64,000 bases of DNA from REEB48 sp964355085 (GTDB taxonomy: Bacteria; Patescibacteriota; Minisyncoccia; UBA6257; 02-FULL-45-10c), in contig CAYHBW010000002.1 of NCBI GenBank assembly GCA_964355085.1, positions 4,622 through 68,621 on the forward strand, in the 5' to 3' direction. The translations under genes and the position numbers were made by a program. How positions within the stretch are numbered: position 1 is the stretch's first letter; each line of letters starts with the position of its first letter. Positions 1-7,894 of this stretch are shown here, piece by piece. A model generated the notes under the pieces. It did not search any database and had not been told where the DNA came from. It saw nothing but the letters and a program-made list of their open reading frames with translations.

Positions 1-1
1 C

Positions 2-961
2 AGCGGATCCGGAGACGGCCAATTCGGCCATCCGCAGGGAATTGCGGTGGATTCGGAAAACAACATATACGTCGTCGATCTGGACAGGGATCGGATCCAG
101 AAATTCAATTCCAGCGGCGATTTTCTCCTGAAATGGGGGACCAACGGAAACGGCAACGGGCAGTTTAATAAACCGCAGGATGTTACAGTCGACAGCGAAG
201 ATGATGTCTATGTTACGGATCAGGACAATAACCGAGTCCAGAAATTCGATTCTGCGGGAAATTTTCTCCTGAAATGGGGGACCAACGGAAACGGCAACGG
301 GCAGTTCATGAAACCGGTCGGAATCGGAACAGACAGCGGAGATAACGTATATGTGGCGGACAGGGATAATGATCGGATCCAGAAATTCAATTCTGCCGGA
401 ACTTTCGTGCGTAAATGGGGTAGCGCCGGATCTGATGCCGGAGAATTCCAGAAGCCGCAGGGAGTGACGGCCGATCAGTATGATTTCGTCTATGTGGCGG
501 ACAGCAATAACCACCGCATCCAGAAATTCGATTCCGACGGGAATTTCGTCCTGGAGTGGGGGGATTCCGGAAGCGCCGATGGAGAATTCAATCATCCGCG
601 CGGAATGGAATATATTCCGGCTGTCTGTACCGGAGAGTGCAGTCTTATTTCCAGTATTTTCGATACGCAGCTGGCCGGTGGCGCATCTTTGAATACGGTC
701 ATGTGGCAAGGGACGTATCCTGCCGGGACGTCCGTGAAATTCCAGTTCGCGTCTTCTAATAACAGTGCCGGACCTTGGAATTTCACCGGCCCGGGCGGTT
801 CAAGCGCCACTTTTTATTCTCCTTCCTCCACGAATTATCAGAAAGCCATAGATTATACGGAACATTACGGCAGGAGATATTTCCGTTATAAGATTTTTTT
901 TGAAATTAGCGGATCCTCTGTTCCCCGGATGGACGATATTATTCTGGGATTCAGCCGGTAA
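2..961 (+). CDS. NHL-repeat extracellular protein (5' end outside window)
   Basis: The reading frame is open from the first bases of the window, so the N-terminus lies upstream; a GTG at 47 is only an internal codon. About 200 residues consist of tandem NHL (beta-propeller) units of roughly 47 residues, each with a 'G.GQF..P.G' turn, a 'VDS.NNIYVVD..N.RIQKF' core and a 'G.FLLKWG' strand. The last 110 residues form a separate Ser/Thr/Gly-rich beta domain containing 'CTGEC'. NHL propellers usually mediate protein or glycan binding; together with the pilin-like gene just behind it, a cell-surface role is inferred. Two of the repeats share 46 identical bases (120-165 and 261-306), indicating recent duplication or conversion. 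Confidence 0.85.
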   Translation, partial: SGSGDGQFGHPQGIAVDSENNIYVVDLDRDRIQKFNSSGDFLLKWGTNGNGNGQFNKPQDVTVDSEDDVYVTDQDNNRVQKFDSAGNFLLKWGTNGNGNGQFMKPVGIGTDSGDNVYVADRDNDRIQKFNSAGTFVRKWGSAGSDAGEFQKPQGVTADQYDFVYVADSNNHRIQKFDSDGNFVLEWGDSGSADGEFNHPRGMEYIPAVCTGECSLISSIFDTQLAGGASLNTVMWQGTYPAGTSVKFQFASSNNSAGPWNFTGPGGSSATFYSPSSTNYQKAIDYTEHYGRRYFRYKIFFEISGSSVPRMDDIILGFSR

Positions 962-962
962 T

Positions 963-1412
963 ATGAAAAAATATTTTAAAATTAAAAATTTAAAATTTGA
1001 ATTTTCGAACGGCATAGCCGCCCTGCCTTTGGTGCTTATGATCGGTGGTTTGATCGGGGAAATATTCGTCGCTCTGCTGGTCGGAAATTTTTTCCTGGTT
1101 CAGTCGGAGTCCGGTCTGCGGGCGAGTTCCAAAGCTTTTTTGGCAGCGCAATCCGGATATCAGGACGCTTTCATCAGGATCATAAGGAATAAGAGCTCTG
1201 AAGGATCGTATACCCTGAATTTCTCGGACAGTTCTGCGGATGTGACTGTCTGCCGTAATTTGCCGGAACCGGCCTGCGCGGGTTTGAATAAGGATAAAAT
1301 CACGGTCCTCGGGAGATATCATGATAAGAACCGGAAATTTGAAGCCGTGCTTGATGTGAATCAGTCGACCGGAGAAGCGACTCTCGAGTCATTCAATGAA
1401 GTGGCGCTGTAA
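963..1412 (+). CDS. Pilin-like / PilX-type membrane protein
   Basis: 149 residues, starting one base after the preceding stop. Residues about 17-45 are one hydrophobic helix ('GIAALPLVLMIGGLIGEIFV') preceded by a basic stretch, followed by a polar globular part with 'AAQSGYQDAF', the arrangement of type IV pilin accessory proteins of the PilX kind, which enter the pilus or its assembly platform. Two cysteines lie about 10 residues apart near residue 100 ('VCRNLPEPAC'), a typical minor-pilin disulfide spacing. The next gene is PilM/PilN-like, which supports a pilus role. No sequence match could be run, so the family call is inference from layout and context. Confidence 0.6.
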   Translation: MKKYFKIKNLKFEFSNGIAALPLVLMIGGLIGEIFVALLVGNFFLVQSESGLRASSKAFLAAQSGYQDAFIRIIRNKSSEGSYTLNFSDSSADVTVCRNLPEPACAGLNKDKITVLGRYHDKNRKFEAVLDVNQSTGEATLESFNEVAL

Positions 1413-1433
1413 GACGCATTATTCCATTTGGGT

Positions 1434-1439
1434 TATAAT
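1434..1439 (+). promoter_or_regulatory. -10 hexamer TATAAT upstream of pilM-like gene
   Basis: Perfect TATAAT ending 7 bases before ATG 1447. A transcript would start at about the A of the ATG, so the mRNA is predicted to be leaderless; this is what fixes the start at 1447 rather than the in-frame ATG at 1396. Confidence 0.6.
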
Positions 1440-1446
1440 TAAATTA

Positions 1447-2961
1447 ATGAATTCAATCTTGGAAAAATTGAAGTCGGTATTTCATCGTCTGATTTTCCCG
1501 CACGAGGCCATTGCCGGACTTGAAATAAAGGACGCCGCTCTGCGTGTCGCAGAGATATCTTCCGGCGGTGTTCTGAAAAAAGAAGGATTGCTCCTTGAGC
1601 CGGGAATAATAGAGGACGGGATCATCCGGGACAGGACGCGCCTCGTCAGCCAGTTGAAGGATCTCAAGAAACAATTCGCGCCCGGCCTGAAAAACAGCAT
1701 TCCGGTCATCGCCATTGTTCCGTCTTCGATCGTTTATGCGAAGGTCTTCTCCCTTCCTCTTCTTAGTGAGGAAAGCAGGGCGGAAGCGATTCAACTTAAT
1801 TTACAGGGAATATCTCCGGTTGATTTCAAAATCGCTTATTCGGACTGGGAACAGCTCGGAGATCAGGAAAAAGACGGGTCGGTGGAGATTTTAGGTGCCT
1901 TCGCCAGGCGCGATGCCGTTGATTCCTATGTCAGCGCGCTTGAAGAAGCGGGTTTTTCTCCTGTTGCGGTTGAATTCCCGGCTTTGGCGATTGCGCGGGC
2001 CATCAAACAATATGCGATTGGAGTCGATATCGGAAAGCCGCAGGTTGTCGTGAATGTTTCCAGTGACGGCATCGATTTCATGGTCCTGAAAAGCGGGAAC
2101 ATATATTTCGATTATTTCACTCCGTGGAAGCTGATGAAGCTTGAGGACCGGGCTTCCCGTGAAATTCCTTTCGATGATTTCAAGAACACCATAGTCCGGG
2201 AGATTAAAAAAGTATCGACATTTTACGCAAGCCATTGGGGGGGTTCGCTGAATAGTCTGATAATCATCACCCAGGCCCTTGAAAAAGAGATATCCGAATT
2301 CATAGTCAAGCAGTTCAATTACGAGGTGAAAACTCTCGCACTAAGGGAATTCACCGATGTCCCGATTTCCTGGATCGGGGTGCTCGGGAGCGCCTTCCGC
2401 GGAACAATCCCGCGATCGCGCGATATTCTGATAAGTCTGGAAGCGGTCGGAACGGAGAGCGGATATCTTTATACGCAGATCAGATTTTTCATAAAGGTTT
2501 GGAGGAATATATTGATCACTGTTGCGGTTTTTTTCCTGATCGTATTCATATCCGTGGACAGTTTTTTTGCCAAAAAATTGAATGAGTCTTCGGAGCAGAT
2601 ACGGCAGGTGTCGGCGATGCCGGGGGGTAATGAGGTCTCTGAACTTCAAAAATCAGTCACTGTATTCAATGGTTTTGTCGAGAAGGCCTCTTACGCGCGC
2701 GAACGGAGCAGAGGTTGGTCAGAATTGTTATCCAAACTCGACTTATTGTCCGGCAACGTTGAATTTATCAGGATTTCGATAAATTCTGATCAGAAATCCG
2801 CGTTTATCGTCGGAAGATCGGCCAGTCAGGCCGAAGCCATCGCTTTCAAGAACAAGTTGGTAAGCGAGGGATTCAAGGACGCGAATCTTCCTCTTTCAAA
2901 AATAGAAACCGGCAAAGACGGATTGGTGACTTTTTCAATAACCTTCTCCTTGCCTTCCTAG
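1447..2961 (+). CDS. pilM: Type IV pilus assembly protein, PilM-like with PilN-like C-terminus
   Basis: 504 residues. The N-terminal 330 residues have the actin-like ATPase layout of PilM ('GLEIKDAALRVAEIS' at the phosphate-1 site, 'GVDIGKPQVVVNVSSDG' in the second half). A single membrane helix follows at about residues 352-374, then a periplasmic coiled segment and a domain with 'RGWSELLSKLDLL', typical of PilN. PilM and PilN are normally two proteins joining the cytoplasmic and inner-membrane parts of the pilus machine; here they appear fused. An in-frame ATG at 1396 would overlap the preceding gene and place the -10 inside the gene, so 1447 is preferred. The stop overlaps the stop of the convergent pth gene. 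Confidence 0.75.
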   Translation: MNSILEKLKSVFHRLIFPHEAIAGLEIKDAALRVAEISSGGVLKKEGLLLEPGIIEDGIIRDRTRLVSQLKDLKKQFAPGLKNSIPVIAIVPSSIVYAKVFSLPLLSEESRAEAIQLNLQGISPVDFKIAYSDWEQLGDQEKDGSVEILGAFARRDAVDSYVSALEEAGFSPVAVEFPALAIARAIKQYAIGVDIGKPQVVVNVSSDGIDFMVLKSGNIYFDYFTPWKLMKLEDRASREIPFDDFKNTIVREIKKVSTFYASHWGGSLNSLIIITQALEKEISEFIVKQFNYEVKTLALREFTDVPISWIGVLGSAFRGTIPRSRDILISLEAVGTESGYLYTQIRFFIKVWRNILITVAVFFLIVFISVDSFFAKKLNESSEQIRQVSAMPGGNEVSELQKSVTVFNGFVEKASYARERSRGWSELLSKLDLLSGNVEFIRISINSDQKSAFIVGRSASQAEAIAFKNKLVSEGFKDANLPLSKIETGKDGLVTFSITFSLPS

Positions 2962-3503
2962 AGCCGGTTGATCTGTTTTGCAATTGCCGCAAATGCGGAC
3001 ATCAGCAGGCGTTTATGCGTCGGGACGATGTTTTTCAGGACGAATTCGGACGCTTTTTTTTTCGGTGTTCCGGATTTCGACGGCGGACGTATCCCGATCC
3101 TTATTCTCCAGAATTTATTCGTTTTCAGGTGCTGAATGGCGCTTTCAATCCCTTTGTGTCCGCCGGAGCCCCTTTCAAAAGACAGCTTGTATTCGCCGAG
3201 CAGGATATCGGAGTCATCATGCATGATAAGGAGCTCTTCCGGTCCGGCTTTGAAATATCTTAGGGAATTTTTTATCGGTAGGCCTGATTCGTTCATATAG
3301 GTCAGGGGTTTGATGAATATGGCGTTTCCGTTTTCGGCAAATTCGAATTTTTTATCTTTCACCGTCTTCATCGGAAGTTTTTTCACCTTGTTTATGAAAT
3401 AGTCCACCGCCAAAAAGCCGGCGTTATGATAGGTATTTTCGTATTCTTTACCGGGATTTCCAAGGCCGGCGATTATTTTATAGCTTTGTCTTTCAGAGTC
3501 CAT
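2958..3503 (-). CDS. pth: Peptidyl-tRNA hydrolase
   Basis: 181 residues, normal length. Hydrolyses the ester bond of peptidyl-tRNA released by drop-off, recycling tRNA in the cytoplasm. Family motifs are clear: 'IAGLGNPGKEYENTYHNAGF' at residues 10-29 with the catalytic His and Asn, 'KPLTYMNESG' near residue 65, 'HDDSDILLGEYKL' with the catalytic Asp, and 'GSGGHKGIES'. The usual 'TRHN' reads 'TYHN'. The upstream TATTAT ends 7 bases before the ATG, matching the leaderless pattern. The 3' end meets the pilM-like gene, both stops being read from the same CTAG (2958-2961). Confidence 0.95.
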   Translation of the reverse strand: MDSERQSYKIIAGLGNPGKEYENTYHNAGFLAVDYFINKVKKLPMKTVKDKKFEFAENGNAIFIKPLTYMNESGLPIKNSLRYFKAGPEELLIMHDDSDILLGEYKLSFERGSGGHKGIESAIQHLKTNKFWRIRIGIRPPSKSGTPKKKASEFVLKNIVPTHKRLLMSAFAAIAKQINRL

Positions 3504-3545
3504 TATATGGATAATAATACTATAAATATTCCCGCATGTCCTGCC

Positions 3546-3559
3546 GCAGGATATCCTGC
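3546..3559. repeat. Perfect 14-bp palindrome between pth and lepB
   Basis: GCAGGATATCCTGC is its own reverse complement and lies in the divergent intergenic region, among further short inverted repeats (TCCTGC/GCAGGA, CGCC/GGCG). It could be an operator between the two divergent promoters; no regulator can be assigned. Confidence 0.35.
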
Positions 3560-3617
3560 CGGACTGCTGATCCGCCGATTGGCGCAGTTCGGTATTGTAA
3601 TATCCGGTCTTTAGAAT

Positions 3618-3623
3618 TAAAAT
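3618..3623 (+). promoter_or_regulatory. -10 hexamer TAAAAT upstream of lepB
   Basis: TAAAAT ends 7 bases before ATG 3631, predicting a transcript that starts at the start codon. Confidence 0.5.
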
Positions 3624-3630
3624 ACAGATT

Positions 3631-4167
3631 ATGCGCGTATTTTTATTGGCTGTTTGGGAAGTTCTCGAAGTCGTATTGGTGGCTGTTGTGACGGTTTTTC
3701 TGATCCGATCTTTTCTGATTCAGCCTTTTTTGGTGAGCGGGGCAAGTATGGAACCGAATTTCGGAAGCGGAAATTATCTTCTGATTGATGAGCTGACTTA
3801 TCGGTTCCGGGAGCCGGAGAGAGGCGAGGTGATTGTTTTCCGGTATCCGGAAAATCCTTCCACTTATTATATAAAAAGGATCGTGGGGCTCCCGGGAGAG
3901 ACCGTAAATATCCAGCGCGGCGCGGTGAAAATAACCGGGTCTGACGGCAAGGAATTTGTCCTGAAAGAGGAGTATCTTCCTGTCGGGGCTTTGACTTCCG
4001 GAAACAAGACCGTAACGCTCGGGTCTGCGGAATATTTCATGCTCGGCGACAACCGCAATTACAGTTTTGATTCCAGAAGCTGGGGGCCTATGGACAGGAA
4101 GTACATAATCGGGATAGCCCGGCTCCGGCTTCTTCCGCTGACGGAGATCGAGGCGTTTACTTATTGA
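3631..4167 (+). CDS. lepB: Signal peptidase I
   Basis: 178 residues. Membrane-bound serine protease (S26) that removes signal peptides from secreted proteins. One N-terminal transmembrane helix (about residues 5-27) is followed directly by box B 'SGASMEPNF' with the catalytic Ser and box D 'YYIKRIVGLPGE' with the catalytic Lys; box E 'LGDNRNYSFDSRSWG' is intact. It is short compared with E. coli LepB, like Gram-positive types with one membrane helix. The several secreted proteins in this window with N-terminal signal peptides are its likely substrates. Confidence 0.93.
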   Translation: MRVFLLAVWEVLEVVLVAVVTVFLIRSFLIQPFLVSGASMEPNFGSGNYLLIDELTYRFREPERGEVIVFRYPENPSTYYIKRIVGLPGETVNIQRGAVKITGSDGKEFVLKEEYLPVGALTSGNKTVTLGSAEYFMLGDNRNYSFDSRSWGPMDRKYIIGIARLRLLPLTEIEAFTY

Positions 4168-4237
4168 TAGTTAAAGAGTAAAATGAGATATCAACCGAGT
4201 TCGACCTTATAACTTTCAACTTTAAACTTTTTATTGC

Positions 4238-5536
4238 ATGTCCAAATCAAAAATACAGGATTTCCAGTCGCCGAAGGGCATGCATGATATTTTGCCGCAG
4301 GATCAGGCGTGGTGGGACAAGATCCGGAAAGAACTCCAGTATATTTCCGAATACTATCATTTCCGCAGGATAGAGCCGTCCTTGCTTGAGCGGGCGGAAG
4401 TTTTCGAAAAAACTCTGGGAGAGACTACGGATGTCGTCGAAAAGCAGATGTTCATATTCACGAGCCGGTCCGGAGATCGGCTGGCGCTTCGTCCGGAAGC
4501 CACCGCTTCAATTGTCCGTTCCTATCTCGAACACGGATTGAGCCATCTCGGCCAGCCGCTCAAGTTATTTTATATCGGTCCGATGTTCCGGCGGGAACAG
4601 CCGCAGGCAGGAAGATTCCGCCAGTTCCATCAGGCGGGTTTTGAAATAATCGGAGGAGATGATGAGCCGGTATATGACGCGCAGATAATCCTTTCGATGT
4701 TCCGTTTTCTCGAGCGGCTTAAGATCAAGAATCTGATCCTGAAATTGAACAGCATCGGTTGCCGTATCTGCCGGCCGAATTACCGCAAGAAGCTGATCGA
4801 GTATTATAAAAATCCGGCTTTCAAGCTTTGCCGGGACTGCAAGCGCCGTTTGCGCGAAAATCCGCTCCGTCTTCTGGATTGCAAGAACGAGTCCTGTCAG
4901 GAATACAAAGCCAATGCGCCGATTTCCTTGGATAGTCTTTGCGTTTATTGCAGCAAGCATCTGAAGCATACTCTGGAATTTCTTGATGAACTTGCAATCC
5001 CTTATCAGGTTGATCACCGCCTGGTCCGAGGTTTGGATTATTACAGCCGGACAGTTTTTGAATTTTTCACTGAAGCGACCGGAGATGAAGGCCGGAAATT
5101 TGATTTCGCCCTCGGCGGCGGCGGACGTTACGATTATCTTCTGGAGGCATTCGGAGGCCGTCCGGCCGGAGCAGTCGGCGGGGCTTTCGGTCTGGAGCGT
5201 GTCATCGAGGTCATGAAAGCGCTGAAGGTGAATACTGGCGCCAGGCCGAAACCCGGGATATTCTTCATACATATCGGCGAAATGGCCAAGAAGAAAAGCC
5301 TGTCTCTGATCGAATCGATGCGCGAAGACGGAATTCCGGTCGTGGAATCTCTCGGGAAAGATTCCCTTGGAGCGCAGCTTCGGGCCGCCAATAAGGAAGG
5401 ATCGGAATTCGCCCTGATTTTCGGACAGAAAGAGGCATTTGAGGATTCCATAATCATCCGGGATCTCAAGAACAGCGTCCAGGAAACTATTCCGCTCCGT
5501 AAACTCGTGCACGAAGTGAAGAAAAGACTCAAGTAG
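4238..5536 (+). CDS. hisS: Histidyl-tRNA synthetase
   Basis: 432 residues, normal length. Class II synthetase charging tRNA-His. Motif 2 'PMFRREQPQAGRFRQFHQAG' at about residues 112-131, the histidine-binding 'RGLDYYSRTVFEF' near residue 265, motif 3 'GGAFGLERV', and a C-terminal anticodon-binding domain from about residue 340. A cysteine-rich insertion ('CRICRPNY', 'CRDCKRRL', 'CVYC') lies between residues 175 and 240; it is common in HisRS of many bacteria. The ATG follows an AT-rich spacer with repeated 'aactttcaactttaaacttt'; a TAAAAT at 4181-4186 could serve as -10, giving a leader of about 45 bases. Confidence 0.95.
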   Translation: MSKSKIQDFQSPKGMHDILPQDQAWWDKIRKELQYISEYYHFRRIEPSLLERAEVFEKTLGETTDVVEKQMFIFTSRSGDRLALRPEATASIVRSYLEHGLSHLGQPLKLFYIGPMFRREQPQAGRFRQFHQAGFEIIGGDDEPVYDAQIILSMFRFLERLKIKNLILKLNSIGCRICRPNYRKKLIEYYKNPAFKLCRDCKRRLRENPLRLLDCKNESCQEYKANAPISLDSLCVYCSKHLKHTLEFLDELAIPYQVDHRLVRGLDYYSRTVFEFFTEATGDEGRKFDFALGGGGRYDYLLEAFGGRPAGAVGGAFGLERVIEVMKALKVNTGARPKPGIFFIHIGEMAKKKSLSLIESMREDGIPVVESLGKDSLGAQLRAANKEGSEFALIFGQKEAFEDSIIIRDLKNSVQETIPLRKLVHEVKKRLK

Positions 5537-5964
5537 TTAATTAGTTGTTAGTTAGTTGGTTAATTAGAAATTATTGGTATATACGCATGCCGGAAAGTTT
5601 TAGAAATCTGGATATTTGGAAAGATGCGAATTATTTAGCCATCGAATTATATAAGATTATCGGAGATTTTCCTGATTTTGAAAAATTCTCATTAGCAAAT
5701 CAAATTAATCGGGCGGCAGTATCGGTGCCTGCTAATATTGCTGAGAGTTGCGGAAGATACGGAATTAAGGATAAAATCCAACTATTGATGGTTTCTCGCG
5801 GTTCACTGTACGAAATTCGCAGTCATTTATCGATAGCGCTAGGATTAAAATATATAGATATGGAAAAATTTCAAGATTTAGAAAATAGATATGAAATTCT
5901 TGCCAAAAGACTCAATGCATTTATTAAGCATTTAAAATCTACCTAACCAATTAACTAATTAACT
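5535..5964. repeat. Inverted repeats bracketing a four-helix-bundle gene
   Basis: The left arm begins inside the hisS stop codon (AGTTAATTAGTT at 5535-5546, followed by repeats of GTTA/GTTG). The right arm (AACTAATTAACT at 5953-5964) ends two bases before the HIT start codon. The 12-bp arms are exact reverse complements, and a second 7-bp match (TTGGTTA/TAACCAA) lies inside each. The insert between them is one AT-rich gene. The layout resembles a small inserted cassette; no transposase is present. Confidence 0.5.
5587..5946 (+). CDS. Four-helix-bundle protein (23S rRNA intervening-sequence family)
   Basis: 119 residues. It matches the S23/IVP four-helix-bundle family, first seen in intervening sequences of 23S rRNA genes and structurally related to Avd of diversity-generating retroelements: 'FRNLDIWKDANYLAIELYKI' at the start, 'LANQINRAAVSVPANIAESC' in the middle, 'RGSLYEIRSHLSIAL' towards the end. 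Here it lies in a protein operon rather than in rRNA. Its function in cells is not established; nucleic-acid binding is likely. It is clearly more AT-rich than hisS and HIT on either side and is flanked by inverted repeats, which suggests transfer. An upstream in-frame TTG at 5545 lies inside the repeat, so ATG 5587 is preferred. Confidence 0.85.
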   Translation: MPESFRNLDIWKDANYLAIELYKIIGDFPDFEKFSLANQINRAAVSVPANIAESCGRYGIKDKIQLLMVSRGSLYEIRSHLSIALGLKYIDMEKFQDLENRYEILAKRLNAFIKHLKST

Positions 5965-5966
5965 CA

Positions 5967-6335
5967 ATGAACCAAGAGTGTATTTTCTGCAAAATAACCG
6001 CGAAAGAAATCCCGTCGGATATTCTTTTTGAAAATGGCCAGGTGATGGTTTTCAGGGATATCCGTCCGTCCGCGCCGTTACATTATCTTGTCGTCCCAAA
6101 GGAGCATATCCAGTCCATTGCGCATTTGGAAGGAAATCATAAGGAAGTGCTGGCTTCCATCATCTATACGGCTAAAAATATGGCTGAAAAGCTCAATTTG
6201 AAGGGCTATAAGCTTGTATTCAATGTCGGGCGGGATGGAGGCCAGGTTATCGATCATCTGCACCTGCATTTGCTTGGCGGTTGGAATATGAAGAAAGACA
6301 TCGGGGCCATGCCGAATCCCGCGCTGGACAAATAG
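5967..6335 (+). CDS. HIT-family nucleotide hydrolase/transferase
   Basis: 122 residues. Histidine-triad protein of the HINT type, which hydrolyses nucleoside phosphoramidates or acyl-AMP. Visible are the N-terminal 'CIFCKITAKEIPS' with two Cys, 'HYLVVPKEHI', and the triad 'HLHLHLLGG' near residues 97-105 with the catalytic middle His. Length and motifs are normal. Cytoplasmic and probably constitutive. Confidence 0.93.
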   Translation: MNQECIFCKITAKEIPSDILFENGQVMVFRDIRPSAPLHYLVVPKEHIQSIAHLEGNHKEVLASIIYTAKNMAEKLNLKGYKLVFNVGRDGGQVIDHLHLHLLGGWNMKKDIGAMPNPALDK

Positions 6336-6423
6336 CGTCCGGTTTGTTAAGATAACCACCATGCAGCGTGCGTGTTTTGGAAACTATTAACAACTAAAAG
6401 CTAACACCTAAAAACTACACATT

Positions 6424-6645
6424 ATGTTCGTAAAGAAAAAAGAAAATGAATCAACCGGATCATTCTTGTACCGGTTTTCTAAAAAAGTCCAGCAGAGCGG
6501 TATTTTGAAGGAAGCCCGCAAGCGCCGCTATCATCATCGGCCGAAGAGCCGTTTGAAGAGAAAAGAGGCGGCTATTTATCAGATGGAAAAGCGCGCCGAA
6601 ACCACCAAGGCCCATAAATTGGGTTTGGAAATTTCAAAAAAATAG
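6424..6645 (+). CDS. rpsU: 30S ribosomal protein bS21
   Basis: 73 residues and highly basic, with the bS21 layout: an N-terminal strand 'MFVKKKENEST', 'FLYRFSKKVQQSGIL', then a long Lys/Arg-rich helix 'EARKRRYHHRPKSRLKRKEA'. bS21 sits near the anti-Shine-Dalgarno of 16S rRNA and helps initiation. Relevant here because most start codons in this window lack a Shine-Dalgarno. A terminator follows at once. Confidence 0.93.
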   Translation: MFVKKKENESTGSFLYRFSKKVQQSGILKEARKRRYHHRPKSRLKRKEAAIYQMEKRAETTKAHKLGLEISKK

Positions 6646-6664
6646 GCTCGTCGGCCTATTTTTG
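6638..6664 (+). terminator. Rho-independent terminator after rpsU
   Basis: AAATAGGC and GCCTATTT form an 8-bp stem around a TCGTC loop, followed by a short T run; the left arm overlaps the rpsU stop codon. Confidence 0.8.
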
Positions 6665-6711
6665 GTATATTAAATATGATTGGTTTGTCTGAATAATTAA
6701 TTTTCAAAAGT

Positions 6712-7161
6712 ATGGCATTACAGGAACAGATAATTAGCGAAATAAAGGAAGCGATGAAGGCCGGCAATACGGAAAAGCTGGGCGTGCTCCGCATGCTCAA
6801 TTCGGCGATGAAAAATAAAGCGATTGAAAAAGGGAAGGATGCCGCCCTCACTGATGAAGAGGCGATGCAGGTGATCGCCAAAGAAGCCAAGAAGAGGAAG
6901 GAATCAATTCTGGCTTTTGAGCAGGGCGGCCGTCCGGAACTTGCCGAAGGCGAGAAGAAAGAATTGGCCATGCTGGAAGCGTATCTTCCAAAGCAGATGT
7001 CCCGCGAAGAAGCGGCGGCGGAAATCGGAAAGATCCTCGCCGGCCTTGCAGATAAGAGCAATGCCGGACTGGTGATGAAAGCGGTCATGCAGGAAATGAA
7101 GGGGAAAGCGGACGGTAAGATGGTCAGCGAACTGGTTAGATCCTATCTTGATAAAAATTAG
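6712..7161 (+). CDS. yqeY: GatB/YqeY-domain protein
   Basis: 149 residues, normal for the stand-alone YqeY family, which shares its fold with the C-terminal tail domain of GatB, the tRNA-dependent amidotransferase subunit. Typical stretches: 'LQEQIISEIKEAMKAGN', 'LGVLRMLNSAMKNKAIEKG', 'GRPELAEGEKKELAMLEAYL', 'MKGKADGKMVSELVRSYL'. Commonly adjacent to rpsU in bacteria, as here. The exact role is unknown; tRNA binding is assumed from the GatB relationship. Confidence 0.9.
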   Translation: MALQEQIISEIKEAMKAGNTEKLGVLRMLNSAMKNKAIEKGKDAALTDEEAMQVIAKEAKKRKESILAFEQGGRPELAEGEKKELAMLEAYLPKQMSREEAAAEIGKILAGLADKSNAGLVMKAVMQEMKGKADGKMVSELVRSYLDKN

Positions 7162-7170
7162 GTTAAATAA

Positions 7171-7196
7171 AAAAACGGCCGAAAGGCTGTTTTTTT
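7171..7196 (+). terminator. Terminator after yqeY
   Basis: ACGGCC-GAAA-GGCTGT hairpin (one G-U pair) followed by seven T and preceded by an A run. Confidence 0.85.
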
Positions 7197-7252
7197 GACT
7201 AATTTTTCCAGTCATGATAATCTCTAATCAGTTTTTTCATACAGAGTTATGA

Positions 7253-7849
7253 ATGATTCTACTTGCGCTAAAGGCGGTTGCATACCTCTTTTTAGGTTTA
7301 TTGGCTGTTTCCTATATTCTGCATTGGGTATTCATCGCAATGAAGAAATGGACTGGTGACCTTAATATCGGCTTCATTGATCTGTTGCCGGCGATTCTGC
7401 TCGGGCCGATTATGATCTTGCTTATTTTCCTGTTAAAATTCCGAAATATGAATTTACGGGGACTCTATCGGTTGGCGACGAACCCTTTTTATGAAACGAA
7501 AACTGCTAAGGAGATTAATCGCCTGATTTATCTTCATTCCGGCGATAATAATGATCTTAGAGAAAAAGTTTTAGCAACAAAGATAACCCTTAAGCAGTAC
7601 GAAGATTTAGTCCGAGATTATGATTACCAGAATGAGGAGTGGCCGGTAGTTTCTGAGATTGCAGGAATCCTTAAGGACCGCGAAAGGGTGGGGATGAAGT
7701 GTACTAAGGAACACCCATTTCCGGGTACACGTAAGGAAAATGAGCATTGGACGCATGTTGATGTGGATTGGACCGATGATGATTCCGGCAGGTTTCTGAA
7801 GTGTCCGAATTGCGGAATTATAATCGACCTTGGTTCTGATGTTGTTTGA
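7253..7849 (+). CDS. Membrane protein with C-terminal zinc-ribbon-like knuckle
   Basis: 198 residues, not recognised. Two transmembrane helices occupy residues about 2-26 and 42-64; the remainder is a cytoplasmic polar domain rich in acidic and aromatic residues, ending with 'KCPNCGIIIDLG' plus an earlier 'GMKCTKEHPF' that together could bind one metal ion. It is bounded by terminators on both sides, so it is a single-gene unit. The next gene (transglutaminase-like) may be functionally linked but has its own signals. No function is assigned. Confidence 0.7.
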   Translation: MILLALKAVAYLFLGLLAVSYILHWVFIAMKKWTGDLNIGFIDLLPAILLGPIMILLIFLLKFRNMNLRGLYRLATNPFYETKTAKEINRLIYLHSGDNNDLREKVLATKITLKQYEDLVRDYDYQNEEWPVVSEIAGILKDRERVGMKCTKEHPFPGTRKENEHWTHVDVDWTDDDSGRFLKCPNCGIIIDLGSDVV

Positions 7850-7852
7850 ATC

Positions 7853-7876
7853 AACGGCTCTCACGAGCCGTTTTTT
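7853..7876 (+). terminator. Terminator between two single genes
   Basis: AACGGCTC-TCAC-GAGCCGTT stem followed directly by TTTT, four bases after the preceding stop. Confidence 0.85.
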
Positions 7877-7894
7877 GTTATAGTAAGACATATC

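Noticed and set aside
4565..5512. 315-codon frame opposite hisS
   Set aside because: Complete overlap with a well-supported synthetase; composition is that of an antisense shadow.
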